64,000 bases of DNA from an uncultured Bacteroidota bacterium (lineage in GTDB: Bacteria > Bacteroidota > Bacteroidia > Flavobacteriales > Flavobacteriaceae): assembly GCA_902614065.1 (NCBI GenBank), contig CACMJT010000001.1:32501-96500 (forward strand), written 5' to 3'. The notes under the pieces are model-generated. The model had not been told where the DNA came from and made no database searches. It was given only the letters and a program-made list of their open reading frames with translations. Positions within the stretch are counted from its first letter, which is position 1; every line of letters begins with the position of its first letter. The translations under genes were made by a program, and so were the position numbers. This document shows positions 19,657-29,608 of this stretch, in pieces.

Positions 19657-22205
19657 GTATTTACTTCATCATCATTAAAATTTGAGTCAATTTTTTCATC
19701 AACAACTTCAATGTTATTTAAATCATTTAGTGGTGGTTCATAAGGGATGGGGTCAAGCTTATTAATCAGTTTAATTTCTTTGTTTTCAAGTTGGTTTCCT
19801 TTAGCTTTTAACCCTTTAACAGAAATAAAATTTGACAGATCGATTTTTTTTGTTTCAATCGATTTATCCCTGTATACAATCTCAATCACGGGCTTCCAGT
19901 CTGTCAAAACCAATTCTGTTTCTAAATCTTTAGATTTTTCAATATAATTTTGAGTTCCTTTGGTTAGCCCAATAGTAAATCTCTTAACAAAATATTTTTT
20001 CTTTTTTAGATTATTGTAAACAACAGTAACCGGTTTTACTCTATCCAGTTTCTCAAGAATGATCATGTCTTCAGGAAAGTGCATATTAATATCAGGTTTA
20101 ACAATTTTGAATTTCCCAGATTGCTGAAAAATTATCAAATCATCATCAGCCTTAAACTCACCGAGTAATTCTCCTCTACCATCAACATTAATTCTTTGTA
20201 CTGTTTCATCAAACCAAATTTTTCTTGGCTTTAAGGTGGATAAACCCTTTTCTTTAAATAAAACCTTCTGAACTGTATGTTTAGAAACTATATTTCCCTT
20301 TACAGATCTACCCTTTATTGATAAGTCAGCAAAATCTAAATCCCATTTTAATTTTTTTATAGAACCTGATTGGCGTAAAATAATTGTTACTATATCAGCT
20401 TCCCCATTTGGATTGGATGTCAAATGAAGCAAAATTGTTTTAGGGTGATCAGTGGTTAAATTATATATTTTATCTCTTGTTACACCCGTAACATTAAATC
20501 TTTTTATAAATGTTATGCCAGTTTTACCATCTCTGTATATCATGTTATAAATTGTTCTGGAATCTTTTTTCTTGAAGACAGCAACATGTTCAATTCCCTT
20601 TTCAATAAACTTCTTATTTTCAACTCTAGTTACAATCATATTGCCTTTTTTTGTAAACACAATAACATCGTCAATATCAGAACATTCCTCCACATACTCC
20701 TCCTTTCGTAGCGATGTTCCTATAAAACCTTCTGATCTATTAACATAAAGTCTAGCATTTCTAACGACGACTTTTTTTACATCAACATCATCAAAAATTT
20801 TGATTTCAGTTTTTCTATCCCTGTTCTTGCCATACTTTAATTTTAAATCTTTGAAATAATTAATTGCAAAATCATTTAGGTTTTCCAAATTGTAATTAGT
20901 TTCTTCAATTTGATTTTCTATCTCAATAATTTTTTTATCAGCTTTATCAATGTCATACTTTGAGATTCGTTTTATTCTGATTTCTGTTAATTTAATCACA
21001 TCATCATGAGTCACTACTTGTTTAAGTAAATCTATATGAGGTTTCAGACCATCTTTTATTGCCTCCAAAACCAATTCCCAAGAATCTTTGTCTTCGATCA
21101 GCCTGTAAATTCTTTTTTCAATAAATATTTTTTCAAGAGTTGATGAGTGCCATAATTGATTTAACTCTTTCAATTTGTTCTCTAATTCCTTTTTTAGTAG
21201 TTCCTTTGTATTCATTGTTGATTTAATCAACATATCAGATACTCCGGTGAATAATGGTTTGTTATTTTCAATAATACAACCAAGTGGAGAAATTGATACT
21301 TCACAATTGGTAAAAGCAAATAGTCCATCAATTGTTTTATCAGGTGAAACTCCGTTTGGAAGGTGAATTAGAATTTCAACATCTGAAGCAGTATTATCTT
21401 CAATCTTCTTAATTTTAATCTTACCCTTTTCATTGGCTTTTAAAATTGAATCAATTAAGCTACTGCTGGTTGTTGTGTAAGGTATTTGGGTTATTATTAA
21501 AGTATTTTTATTAAGCTGGTTTATTTTTGCTCTCACTTTAATCCTACCCCCTCTTTTTCCATCATTATAGTTTGTTACATCAACAACTCCAGAAGTTGGG
21601 AAATCAGGATATAATTGAAATTTTCTTCCCTTCAAACACTTGATTGATGCATCAATTAATTCAACAAAATTGTGAGGGAGAATTTTTGTTGACAATCCTA
21701 CTGCAATTCCCTCGGCACCTTGTGCTAAAAGCAATGGAAATTTAACAGGAAAATTGACTGGTTCTTTTCTTCTTCCATCATATGATAGTTGCCAATTGGT
21801 AATTTTGGGACTGTAAACAACATCAATTGCAAACGGAGAAAGTCTAGCTTCAATATATCTAGATGCTGCTGCAGAGTCACCCGTTAAAATATTGCCCCAA
21901 TTTCCTTGGGTATCAATTAGTAACTCTTTTTGTCCGATCTGGACGATTGCATCTGAAATACTTGCATCACCATGGGGATGATACTGCATTGTGTGCCCAA
22001 CAATATTGGCAACTTTATTAAATCTTCCATCATCTAAGTCTTTCATGGAATGCAAAATTCTTCTCTGAACAGGTTTTAATCCATCTTCAATGGCAGGAAC
22101 AGCTCTTTCCAAAATAACATAAGAGGCATAATCAATAAACCATTCCTTGTACATCCCGGAAATTGGAACTAAAAAATCTTCTTTATCAAAATTTTCATCA
22201 ATCAT
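19635..22205 (-). CDS. parC: DNA topoisomerase IV subunit A (type II topoisomerase A subunit)
   Basis: An 856-aa DNA-cleaving subunit. The N-terminal winged-helix/tower domain has [10 protein letters not shown] (43-52), a YHPHGDASI segment (75-83) and the catalytic Tyr117 (AAASRYIEA). A coiled-coil region (about 420-480) precedes a divergent C-terminal beta-pinwheel that lacks the gyrase GQRGG box, which favours Topo IV over gyrase. The last 25 residues are acidic. The start overlaps the parE stop by 4 bp, so the two subunits are translationally coupled. Confidence 0.93.
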   Translation of the reverse strand: MIDENFDKEDFLVPISGMYKEWFIDYASYVILERAVPAIEDGLKPVQRRILHSMKDLDDGRFNKVANIVGHTMQYHPHGDASISDAIVQIGQKELLIDTQGNWGNILTGDSAAASRYIEARLSPFAIDVVYSPKITNWQLSYDGRRKEPVNFPVKFPLLLAQGAEGIAVGLSTKILPHNFVELIDASIKCLKGRKFQLYPDFPTSGVVDVTNYNDGKRGGRIKVRAKINQLNKNTLIITQIPYTTTSSSLIDSILKANEKGKIKIKKIEDNTASDVEILIHLPNGVSPDKTIDGLFAFTNCEVSISPLGCIIENNKPLFTGVSDMLIKSTMNTKELLKKELENKLKELNQLWHSSTLEKIFIEKRIYRLIEDKDSWELVLEAIKDGLKPHIDLLKQVVTHDDVIKLTEIRIKRISKYDIDKADKKIIEIENQIEETNYNLENLNDFAINYFKDLKLKYGKNRDRKTEIKIFDDVDVKKVVVRNARLYVNRSEGFIGTSLRKEEYVEECSDIDDVIVFTKKGNMIVTRVENKKFIEKGIEHVAVFKKKDSRTIYNMIYRDGKTGITFIKRFNVTGVTRDKIYNLTTDHPKTILLHLTSNPNGEADIVTIILRQSGSIKKLKWDLDFADLSIKGRSVKGNIVSKHTVQKVLFKEKGLSTLKPRKIWFDETVQRINVDGRGELLGEFKADDDLIIFQQSGKFKIVKPDINMHFPEDMIILEKLDRVKPVTVVYNNLKKKKYFVKRFTIGLTKGTQNYIEKSKDLETELVLTDWKPVIEIVYRDKSIETKKIDLSNFISVKGLKAKGNQLENKEIKLINKLDPIPYEPPLNDLNNIEVVDEKIDSNFNDDEVNTQTKLDF

Positions 22206-24049
22206 GCTGAGTCTATATCAACCTTTAAATTATCTATTATAAAGTTTTGTCTATCAGGTGTATTCTTTCCCATGTAAAATGACAACAGATCATCTACACT
22301 GGTCTCTTTATTAATAATTACAGGATCCAGTCTTATGCTATCCCCAATAAAATTTTTGAATTCATTTGGTGAAATTTCTCCCAATCCCTTAAACCTAGTT
22401 ATTTCAACCTTTGCACCCAACTTGTCACATGCTTCACTTTTTTCAACATCAGAGTAACAATAGATTGTTTCCTTTTTATTTCTGACTCTGAAAAGCGGTG
22501 TCTGCAATATAAAAAGATGACCCTCCTTTATCAACTCGGGGAAAAACTGCAGAAAAAAAGTTATAATCAATAAACGAATATGCATACCATCAACATCCGC
22601 GTCTGTAGCTATTACAATTTTATTATATCTAAGTTTTTCTATTCCTTCCTCAATATTTAATGCTGCTTGAAGAAGGTTAAACTCTTCATTTTCATAAACA
22701 ATTTTTTTAGTCATTGAATATGAGTTGAGTGGTTTTCCTCTTAGGCTAAAAACTGCTTGAGTATTGACATCCCTAGACTTTGTTATTGAACCGCTGGCAG
22801 AATCACCCTCTGTAATAAATATTGTAGTATCTAATCTTCTTTCATTACTCATATCGCCCAAGTGGACTCTACAGTCTCTTAATTTTTTATTGTGTAAACT
22901 TGATTTTTTTGCTCTTTCTCTAGCTAATTTTCTAATTCCTGATAATTCTTTTCTTTCTCTCTCAGCCTGTATGATCTTTCTTTGGATTCCCTCTGCAACA
23001 TCTTTATTCTTGTGAAGATAATTATCAAGATTTTTTGATATGAATTCTAATATGTATGAACGCACTGTTGGCAAACCACCTCCCATTTCTGTTGATCCAA
23101 GTTTAGTTTTTGTTTGGGACTCGAAAACTGGCTCCATAACTTTGATACTAATGGCTGAAATTATTGATTTTTTTATATCAGAAGAATCATAATTTTTTTT
23201 AAAAAAATCTCTAATTGTTTTTACTATTGCTTCCTTAAAAGAATTTAGGTGGGTCCCCCCCTGACTTGTATTTTGTCCATTTACAAAAGAATAGTACTCT
23301 TCGCTGTAATGTTTTTTATTATGCGTTATTGCAATTTCTATGTCATTTCCCTTTAAATGTATAACTGGATATAAAAAATCATCAATGTTATTATTGTCTT
23401 CGATAAGGTCTTTTAACCCATTTTCAGATTTAAATTTTTCTCCATTAAATATTATTGAGAGACCAGGATTTAAGTATACATAGTATTTAATCATCTTTAC
23501 TATGTATTCATTTCTGAATTTATAATTTTTAAATATTGATGAATCTGGTTGAAAAATAATTGCAGTTCCTTTTCTTTTGGTAGATTCTTCAATGGGTGGT
23601 GAATCGATAATTTCTCCCAATTCGAAACTTACGATCTTTGATTTTCCATCTCGAACTGACTCAACACTGAATGAAGTAGATAGGGCATTAACAGCTTTCG
23701 TTCCAACTCCGTTTAGGCCAACAGATTTTTTAAAGGCTCTTGTATCGTACTTTCCTCCAGTATTCATACGCGAAACAACATCAACCACTTTACCAAGTGG
23801 AATACCTCTGCCATAGTCTCTAACTTTAATGATATTGTCCTTTAATGTTATTTCAATTGTTTTACCAGCTCCCATTACAAACTCATCAACAGAATTGTCA
23901 ATAATTTCTTTGAGTAAAATGTAAATTCCATCATCAGATGCAGAGCCATCACCTAATTTTCCAATATACATACCAGGTCGCATCCTAATGTGCTCTTTCC
24001 AGTCTAGGGACCTAATATTTTCTTCAGTGTAAGATGTAGAAGTCGGCAT
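22202..24049 (-). CDS. parE: DNA topoisomerase IV subunit B
   Basis: A 615-aa ATPase subunit of the same heterotetramer. GHKL ATPase motifs: NSVDEF (52-57), DYGRGIP (78-84), [13 protein letters not shown] (111-123). The TOPRIM domain has [10 protein letters not shown] and [10 protein letters not shown]. The length, shorter than gyrase B of many bacteria, and the pairing with parC support Topo IV. It lies 97 bp downstream of ychF. That gap holds no gene on either strand that I can support. Confidence 0.94.
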   Translation of the reverse strand: MPTSTSYTEENIRSLDWKEHIRMRPGMYIGKLGDGSASDDGIYILLKEIIDNSVDEFVMGAGKTIEITLKDNIIKVRDYGRGIPLGKVVDVVSRMNTGGKYDTRAFKKSVGLNGVGTKAVNALSTSFSVESVRDGKSKIVSFELGEIIDSPPIEESTKRKGTAIIFQPDSSIFKNYKFRNEYIVKMIKYYVYLNPGLSIIFNGEKFKSENGLKDLIEDNNNIDDFLYPVIHLKGNDIEIAITHNKKHYSEEYYSFVNGQNTSQGGTHLNSFKEAIVKTIRDFFKKNYDSSDIKKSIISAISIKVMEPVFESQTKTKLGSTEMGGGLPTVRSYILEFISKNLDNYLHKNKDVAEGIQRKIIQAERERKELSGIRKLARERAKKSSLHNKKLRDCRVHLGDMSNERRLDTTIFITEGDSASGSITKSRDVNTQAVFSLRGKPLNSYSMTKKIVYENEEFNLLQAALNIEEGIEKLRYNKIVIATDADVDGMHIRLLIITFFLQFFPELIKEGHLFILQTPLFRVRNKKETIYCYSDVEKSEACDKLGAKVEITRFKGLGEISPNEFKNFIGDSIRLDPVIINKETSVDDLLSFYMGKNTPDRQNFIIDNLKVDIDSA

Positions 24050-24146
24050 TTTAAGATTCTAAATATAAAACACTATGGATTTATTTTGTGCGCCTTAATG
24101 ACAAATTAATTAACAATTATAAGGAGAGAAATGTTGAAATCTTTAT

Positions 24147-25241
24147 CTAGTTATTAAATCTGAAATGAATAATATCACCATCACAAACAGTATAGTCTTT
24201 CCCCTCTGTTTTAAGTTTACCAGCTTCTTTTACTTTTGCCTCACTGAGGTGTTCATCAAAATCATCAAACTTCATAACCTCTGCTTTAATGAAACCTTTT
24301 TCAAAATCTGAATGAATAACTCCAGCTACTTTTGGTGCTTTTGATCCATTTATAAATGTCCAAGCTCTTACTTCTTTTTTACCGGCTGTATAAAAGGTAG
24401 ATAAATTTAACAGCTTGTGGGCTTCATTTATGAGTAAACTTGTGCCTGATTCTTTCAATCCGTAATCATTTAAAAAAACTTGTCTGTCATCATAGCTGTC
24501 AAGTTCATTTATTTCCTGCTCTATTTTTGCAGCTATTATAATTATTTTAGAATTTTCTTTCTCCAAATGTTTTAAAGTATTTGTAAGAAGCTGATCATTA
24601 TTGTTAATCAATTTTTCATCTATATTACATACATACAAAACTGGTTTTAGGGTAAGTAATGAAAGTGGTTTTAAATATTTTTCATAGGATTCCGAATCAA
24701 TGTTAAAATTTCTCAATGATAATCCCTTTTTGAGGTGTTCAATCAACTGTTCAACAAAAACAAACTCTTTTTTGTATTCATTTCCTCCGATCTTCAAATG
24801 CTTTATAATTTTTTCTTTTCTTTTTTCCAATGATTCTAAGTCTTTAAGCTGTAATTCAAAATCTACTATTTCTTTGTCTCTGAGTGGGTCAACGCTTCCC
24901 TCTACATGAGTTATATTTTCATTTTGATAACAACGCAAAACATGAATTATAGCATTGGTTTCTCTAATGTTCGACAGAAATTGATTTCCTAAACCTTCTC
25001 CTTTACTAGCACCTTTGACCAACCCTGCAATGTCTACAATATCTACAGTATTAGGAACAACTTTTTCAGGTTCAATAAGCTCTACAATTCTATTTAACCT
25101 TGTGTCTGGAATATTGACAACTCCGACATTAGGTTCAATTGTACAGAACGGAAAATTAGCACTTTGTGCTTTTGAATTAGTTAAACAATTAAATAAGGTA
25201 GATTTTCCAACATTTGGTAATCCAACAATTCCAGCCTTCAT
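24147..25241 (-). CDS. ychF: Redox-regulated ATPase YchF (OLA1 family)
   Basis: A 364-aa TRAFAC-class P-loop protein that hydrolyses ATP and binds ribosomes. The G1 motif GLPNVGKST (7-15) and FPFCTIEPN switch region are followed by a coiled-coil insertion (about 120-200) and a C-terminal TGS domain (about 280-364, [16 protein letters not shown], then [10 protein letters not shown]). Length is standard (363 in E. coli). The start overlaps the ferredoxin stop by 4 bp. Confidence 0.97.
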   Translation of the reverse strand: MKAGIVGLPNVGKSTLFNCLTNSKAQSANFPFCTIEPNVGVVNIPDTRLNRIVELIEPEKVVPNTVDIVDIAGLVKGASKGEGLGNQFLSNIRETNAIIHVLRCYQNENITHVEGSVDPLRDKEIVDFELQLKDLESLEKRKEKIIKHLKIGGNEYKKEFVFVEQLIEHLKKGLSLRNFNIDSESYEKYLKPLSLLTLKPVLYVCNIDEKLINNNDQLLTNTLKHLEKENSKIIIIAAKIEQEINELDSYDDRQVFLNDYGLKESGTSLLINEAHKLLNLSTFYTAGKKEVRAWTFINGSKAPKVAGVIHSDFEKGFIKAEVMKFDDFDEHLSEAKVKEAGKLKTEGKDYTVCDGDIIHFRFNN

Positions 25242-25591
25242 TCTTCGGGATGCATGAATTTTTGTTTAGACAAAAGAAAATCCTCGCTTTCTACGTTATC
25301 ATCATCAGGTACACAACAATCAACTGGGCATACAGCAGCACATTGAGGCTCGTCATGAAATCCTTTGCACTCTGTACATTTATCAGTCACAATAAAATAA
25401 TACTCATCAGAAACAGGTATTTGGTGCTTATCAGCATCTACTGACTTTCCACCAGGTAAAACTACCTCACCATTGAGTGATGTTCCTTCAGAATATTTCC
25501 AGTCAAATGATGCCTCGTATATGGCTGTGTTTGGGCATTCAGGTTCACAGGCACCACAATTAATACAATCGTCAGTAATTTTTATTGCCAT
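25238..25591 (-). CDS. 4Fe-4S dicluster ferredoxin
   Basis: A 117-aa soluble electron carrier. The first cluster motif [12 protein letters not shown] (residues 10-21) is classical, and the second, [18 protein letters not shown], has the long loop of the YfhL/Chromatium-type 2[4Fe-4S] ferredoxins. A roughly 50-residue insertion separates the motifs. It overlaps ychF and is divergent from the acyl-CoA reductase gene; a redox link to that enzyme is possible but not shown. Confidence 0.92.
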   Translation of the reverse strand: MAIKITDDCINCGACEPECPNTAIYEASFDWKYSEGTSLNGEVVLPGGKSVDADKHQIPVSDEYYFIVTDKCTECKGFHDEPQCAAVCPVDCCVPDDDNVESEDFLLSKQKFMHPEE

Positions 25592-25601
25592 AAATTGGTA
25601 A

Positions 25602-25609
25602 CAAAATTA
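25602..25609 (-). promoter_or_regulatory. Candidate -7 box for ferredoxin-ychF (TAATTTTG)
   Basis: TAATTTTG on the minus strand fits TAnnTTTG and lies 10 bp before the ferredoxin ATG. There is no TTG at the -33 spacing. Confidence 0.35.
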
Positions 25610-25639
25610 ACTAATATCTTTACTTTTTAAAATTTCCAA

Positions 25640-26683
25640 ATGAATATTAATTCAAGAATTAAATTATTGTCAAAATTAGGAAGGTTTTTTTCCGCATATT
25701 TAAAAAAAAATAACAATGAATTTGATAAGAGGCTATTTAATTTTACTGATAAAAAAGTTCAAGAAGCTACATATCAAAACTCATTTTTTGATTTCGAAAA
25801 TATAATAAACTGTCTAAATTATTGGGCAAAGCATTTGAATGAAATTAATCTAAAAAAATTAGTACCAAAGGACAAAACCGAAAATTCAAAAAATATTTTG
25901 ATAATTATGGCTGGTAATATTCCACTTGTTGGATTTCATGATTTTTTATGCGTATTTATTTGCGGTCATAAATCTATAATAAAGAAATCATCCAAGGATA
26001 GTATACTTTACAATTTAATTTTTGAGCTGTTCCTAGGTTGGGAACCAAAATTTAAAAATTGTTTTAAAATTATTGAAAAAATTAATTTGGAAATAGACGC
26101 TGTAATTGCAACAGGGAATAATACTTCCACTCATTTTTTTGAAAAATATTTCAATAAATATCCCAAAATAATTAGAAAAAATAGAAACTCGGTTGCCATT
26201 CTAAATGGGGAAGAAAATGATGAAGATTTAAAAAAATTAATGAAGGACATATTTTTATACTATGGCATGGGTTGTCGCAACGTTTCAAAAATATTTATAC
26301 CAAAAGATTATAATTTAGATAGAATTTTTAAAGCATCATTGGAGTGGAAAAAAATACTAAATAATAATTCATACAACAACAACTATACTTACAATAAATC
26401 CGTCTTTCTACTAAATAATGAAAAGTTTTATGAAAATGGTTTGATCATCCTAAAGGAAAGTAAAAAATTAGGCTCACCAATTAGTGTTTTGTATTACGAG
26501 AAATATGACTCATTGCATAAGTTAAAAAAATACTTAGATGTTAATAAAGACAAATTACAATGTATTGTAAGCAATAATCTTGTTAAAAACTCTACAAAAT
26601 TTGGAATGACACAAAGCCCCTCACTTCTAGATTTTGCAGATGATTTGAATACTGTTGATTTTTTGTTAAAAGTTAATGAGTAA
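25640..26683 (+). CDS. Acyl-CoA reductase (LuxC-like)
   Basis: A 347-aa member of the acyl-CoA reductase LuxC family (aldehyde dehydrogenase superfamily), which reduces acyl-CoA to aldehyde with NADPH. The probable catalytic cysteine is Cys212 in YYGMGCRNVSKIF; a MAGNIPLVGFHDFL segment (90-103) matches the nucleotide-binding half. No luxE, luxD or luxAB is nearby, so bioluminescence is not indicated. The gene lies directly before serC in the same direction and divergent to a ferredoxin, an arrangement I recall from other flavobacteria. Physiological substrate unknown. Confidence 0.85.
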   Translation: MNINSRIKLLSKLGRFFSAYLKKNNNEFDKRLFNFTDKKVQEATYQNSFFDFENIINCLNYWAKHLNEINLKKLVPKDKTENSKNILIIMAGNIPLVGFHDFLCVFICGHKSIIKKSSKDSILYNLIFELFLGWEPKFKNCFKIIEKINLEIDAVIATGNNTSTHFFEKYFNKYPKIIRKNRNSVAILNGEENDEDLKKLMKDIFLYYGMGCRNVSKIFIPKDYNLDRIFKASLEWKKILNNNSYNNNYTYNKSVFLLNNEKFYENGLIILKESKKLGSPISVLYYEKYDSLHKLKKYLDVNKDKLQCIVSNNLVKNSTKFGMTQSPSLLDFADDLNTVDFLLKVNE

Positions 26684-26727
26684 GCCAAGTACAATACCTT
26701 TTATTTTTATTAATTTGCATGACCTAA

Positions 26728-27792
26728 ATGAAAAAACACAATTTCAGCGCAGGTCCCAGCATCCTCTCTAACGAAGTTTTCGATAAAGCATCCAAATCAA
26801 TTTTAAATTTTGATGGAATTGACTTGTCAATTCTTGAGATTTCTCACAGAAGCAAAGAATTTGTTAATGTAATGAGTGAGTCAAGAAGAATGGCCTTGCA
26901 CTTGCTTGATCTTGATGAGAGTGAATATACATCACTATTTCTTCAAGGTGGAGCGAGTTTACAATTTTTAATGATTGCATATAACTTCCTTAATAGCAAA
27001 GCTGGTTATGTTGATACTGGATCGTGGTCAACTAAAGCAATGAAAGAAGCCAAACTATTTGGTGAAGTAATTGAAATTGCATCATCAAAAGAAAATAACT
27101 TCAATTATATACCAAAAGACTACAAAATCAGGGATGATATGGACTATGTTCATATAACGACCAATAATACCATTTATGGAACACAATTTCATAAAATTCC
27201 TGAGTCACCTTGTCCGTTATTTTCTGATATGAGTTCTGATATTTTTTCAAGAAATCTAAACTTTAATGAATTTGATTTGATTTATGCTGGAGCCCAAAAA
27301 AATATAGGACCAGCTGGTGCTACCCTAGTTGTATTAAAGAAAGAAATATTAGAATCCATATGCAGAACAGTTCCCTCAATGTTAAACTATAAAATCCATT
27401 TTGATAAAGACAGCATGTTTAACACACCACCTGTTTTCTCAGTTTATGCATGCATGCTCAGCTTAAAATGGTTAGAAAAAAAAGGAGGTATTGAAGTTGT
27501 TGAAAATTTAAATCGTAAAAAGTCTGAGATTTTGTATAGTGAAATTGACAGTGATGATGTTTTTAGTGGTTTCGCAAATGTTGATGATAGAAGTATAATG
27601 AACGTTACCTTTAATCTGAATGATGAAAAACATAAGGATATCTTTGATAAAATGTTAAGTGAAAATAACATTTCAGGATTAAATGGTCATAGATCAGTTG
27701 GTGGATATAGAGCTTCAATCTATAATGCTATGGACATAAGTTCTGTTGAGATTTTAATTGATACTATAAAAAAATTTAAAAATTACATATGA
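26728..27792 (+). CDS. serC: Phosphoserine aminotransferase
   Basis: A 354-aa PLP enzyme of serine (and pyridoxal) synthesis that transaminates phosphohydroxypyruvate. The N-terminus MKKHNFSAGPSIL is diagnostic, GGASLQF (75-81) contacts phosphate, and the Schiff-base lysine is Lys191 (YAGAQKNIGPAG). Length is standard. Its stop overlaps the next gene by 4 bp, which is a SerA-type dehydrogenase, so the two steps of the pathway are co-expressed. Confidence 0.97.
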   Translation: MKKHNFSAGPSILSNEVFDKASKSILNFDGIDLSILEISHRSKEFVNVMSESRRMALHLLDLDESEYTSLFLQGGASLQFLMIAYNFLNSKAGYVDTGSWSTKAMKEAKLFGEVIEIASSKENNFNYIPKDYKIRDDMDYVHITTNNTIYGTQFHKIPESPCPLFSDMSSDIFSRNLNFNEFDLIYAGAQKNIGPAGATLVVLKKEILESICRTVPSMLNYKIHFDKDSMFNTPPVFSVYACMLSLKWLEKKGGIEVVENLNRKKSEILYSEIDSDDVFSGFANVDDRSIMNVTFNLNDEKHKDIFDKMLSENNISGLNGHRSVGGYRASIYNAMDISSVEILIDTIKKFKNYI

Positions 27793-28739
27793 TAGTTTTA
27801 GCAAATGACGGTATTTCACAAGTTGGTGTAGAAAAATTGGAAAATAATGGTTTCAAAGTGATAACTACTAATGTTGCTCAAGACCAAATCATTGATTTCA
27901 TAAATAGAAATTCCATTACATGTTTACTGGTTCGAAGTGCAACCAAAGTAAGAAAAGATATTATTGATTCATGTGAATCATTAAAACTTATTGGACGAGG
28001 TGGTGTTGGAATGGATAATATTGATGTTGAATATGCAAAATCCAAAGGGATTTGTGTAATTAATACTCCTGGAGCTTCATCACTTTCCGTTGCTGAACTT
28101 GTATTTGCCCATATAATGACTTGTTCCAGATTTTTACATGATTCAAACCGTAACATGCCACTAGAGGGTGATGTAAATTTTAAAAAGCTAAAAAAAAATT
28201 ATTCCAAGGGTTCAGAATTAAAAAATAAGACAATTGGTATAATTGGTTTTGGAAGAATTGGTCAAGAAGTTGCAAAGATTGCTTATGGATGTGGCATGAA
28301 TGTGATTTTTTCTGACCATTTTTTAAAGGAAGTTGAAATTAAAGTTAGTTTTTTTGATGGGCAATCAATATCATTCAAGCCAAGCTTAGTAAGTTTAGAT
28401 GAACTTCTCATTAATTCTGATTACATAACTCTACACGTTCCAGCACAAAAAAAATATCTTATTGATAAAGAGGAATTTAGCAAAATGAAAGATGGAGTTG
28501 GTATAGTTAATGCTGCCAGAGGGGGTGTTATTAATGAAGAATCTTTAATCGATTTCATTGACTCTGGTAAAATTAAATTTGCTGGACTCGATACGTTTGA
28601 AAATGAACCCAATCCTTCAATAAAAACCTTAATGAATTCAAAAATATCATTAACTCCCCACATTGGTGCTGCAACAAGTGAAGCACAAGAAAGGATTGGA
28701 TTAGAACTTGCTGACCAAATCATTTCTGAATTTAAGTGA
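27789..28739 (+). CDS. serA: D-2-hydroxyacid dehydrogenase, probable phosphoglycerate dehydrogenase
   Basis: A 316-aa NAD-dependent dehydrogenase. Rossmann motif GIIGFGRIGQEVA (about 148-160), the arginine in NAARGGVI, and the catalytic His in PHIGAATSEAQERIG are present. It lacks the C-terminal ACT domain of E. coli SerA, as do the short SerA forms. Overlap with serC strongly suggests that it oxidises 3-phosphoglycerate for serine synthesis. The symbol is an inference from context. Confidence 0.88.
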   Translation: MIVLANDGISQVGVEKLENNGFKVITTNVAQDQIIDFINRNSITCLLVRSATKVRKDIIDSCESLKLIGRGGVGMDNIDVEYAKSKGICVINTPGASSLSVAELVFAHIMTCSRFLHDSNRNMPLEGDVNFKKLKKNYSKGSELKNKTIGIIGFGRIGQEVAKIAYGCGMNVIFSDHFLKEVEIKVSFFDGQSISFKPSLVSLDELLINSDYITLHVPAQKKYLIDKEEFSKMKDGVGIVNAARGGVINEESLIDFIDSGKIKFAGLDTFENEPNPSIKTLMNSKISLTPHIGAATSEAQERIGLELADQIISEFK

Positions 28740-29047
28740 TGTTTAATAAATTTAAATTGAAATATGGAATTAAATCCAATTCCCAACTAGTTATTATTTT
28801 TATTGTATTTGGAATTACAGGATCAACTGCTGCTTACATATCGGATCCTTTGATGGAATTGATTAATATTAAGAAATCTGATTTAAACATTTTTGTTTAT
28901 TGGACTATCAGGATACTCATAATAACATTTGTTTACCAAATAATTCTCTTGGTTGTTGCATTTGTTTTTGGTCAATTTAAATTCTTTTGGAATTTTGAAA
29001 AGAAAATGCTGAAAAGATTAGGGTTTAAGAAATTTATTTCTGATTAG
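28739..29047 (+). CDS. Small two-helix membrane protein (DUF6787-like)
   Basis: About 102 aa. Two hydrophobic segments (about 18-40 and 54-84) separated by a short loop, and a basic C-terminal tail rich in Lys/Phe (FGQFKFFWNFEKKMLKRLG). It resembles a flavobacterial family that I recall as DUF6787; this assignment is tentative. ATG at 28739 overlaps the TGA of the dehydrogenase; a GTG one codon earlier is also possible. It is in operon with serC-serA but function is unknown. Its 3' end overlaps msrA by 14 bp. Confidence 0.7.
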   Translation: MFNKFKLKYGIKSNSQLVIIFIVFGITGSTAAYISDPLMELINIKKSDLNIFVYWTIRILIITFVYQIILLVVAFVFGQFKFFWNFEKKMLKRLGFKKFISD

Positions 29048-29549
29048 ATTTAAACTTATCAATTTTTGGCTTTATTACTGAAAAACAATACGCATTAAAT
29101 GGATTTTTGGAAAAATATTTATGATGATATTCTTCAGCGATGTAGAACGTTGTTGCTTTTTCCAGTAAGGTTACGATTTTACCAACGTAATCATCTTGCA
29201 ATTCATTAATTTTCTTAGTAGCAATTTCAAATTTTTTTTCATCACTGTAAAATATAGCACTTCTGTATTGTGTGCCAATATCATTCCCTTGTCTGTTGAG
29301 TGTTGTTGGATCATGTGTTTTAAAAAATATATCCAAAATTTTTTCGTAAGAAATTTTAGCCAATTCAAACTCAATTTTGACTGCTTCAGCATGTCCCGTA
29401 TTTCCAGTACAAACTTCTTCGTATGAGGGATTTTCATTTTTACCACCAATATACCCTGGGTAAACACTAATCACTCCATCAACATTTTCAAAAATTGCTT
29501 CAGTGCACCAAAAACATCCACCAGCCAGTATAGCATAATCTTTGTTCAT
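29034..29549 (-). CDS. msrA: Peptide-methionine (S)-S-oxide reductase MsrA
   Basis: A 171-aa enzyme repairing methionine-S-sulfoxide in proteins. The active-site motif GGCFWCTEA (10-18) places the nucleophilic Cys at 12. The conserved YPGYIGG, GHAEAVKIEF and DPTTLNRQGNDIGTQYRS segments are present, and a C-terminal Cys (about 155) can serve as resolving cysteine. No signal peptide is present, so the protein is cytosolic. Single gene, divergent from the DUF5916 gene. Confidence 0.97.
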   Translation of the reverse strand: MNKDYAILAGGCFWCTEAIFENVDGVISVYPGYIGGKNENPSYEEVCTGNTGHAEAVKIEFELAKISYEKILDIFFKTHDPTTLNRQGNDIGTQYRSAIFYSDEKKFEIATKKINELQDDYVGKIVTLLEKATTFYIAEEYHHKYFSKNPFNAYCFSVIKPKIDKFKSNQK

Positions 29550-29576
29550 TAATAAACCAATTAATAATTGTTAAGT

Positions 29577-29584
29577 CAAAGTTA
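29577..29584 (-). promoter_or_regulatory. Candidate -7 box for msrA (TAACTTTG)
   Basis: TAACTTTG lies 27 bp before the msrA ATG, in a 59-bp divergent intergenic region that also holds a box for the opposite gene (29594-29601). There is no clear -33 TTG. Confidence 0.35.
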
Positions 29585-29593
29585 TTAATTGTA

Positions 29594-29601
29594 TATATTT
29601 G
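29594..29601 (+). promoter_or_regulatory. Candidate -7 box for the DUF5916 gene (TATATTTG)
   Basis: TATATTTG is identical to the -7 of the rRNA promoter and lies 7 bp before the ATG at 29609. The nearest upstream TTG (29568-29570) is 23 bp away, longer than the usual 19-21. Confidence 0.4.
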
Positions 29602-29608
29602 GTCACGC

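Noticed and set aside
24121-24158. AAGGAGAG followed by a short ATG frame on the plus strand between parE and ychF
   Set aside because: It looks like a Shine-Dalgarno with a start, but the frame ends after 8 codons, runs antisense to the operon, and SD sites are not used by the neighbours.
25640-26683. A bioluminescence (lux) locus, because of the LuxC-like gene
   Set aside because: luxA, luxB, luxD and luxE are absent and the neighbours are serine biosynthesis genes.
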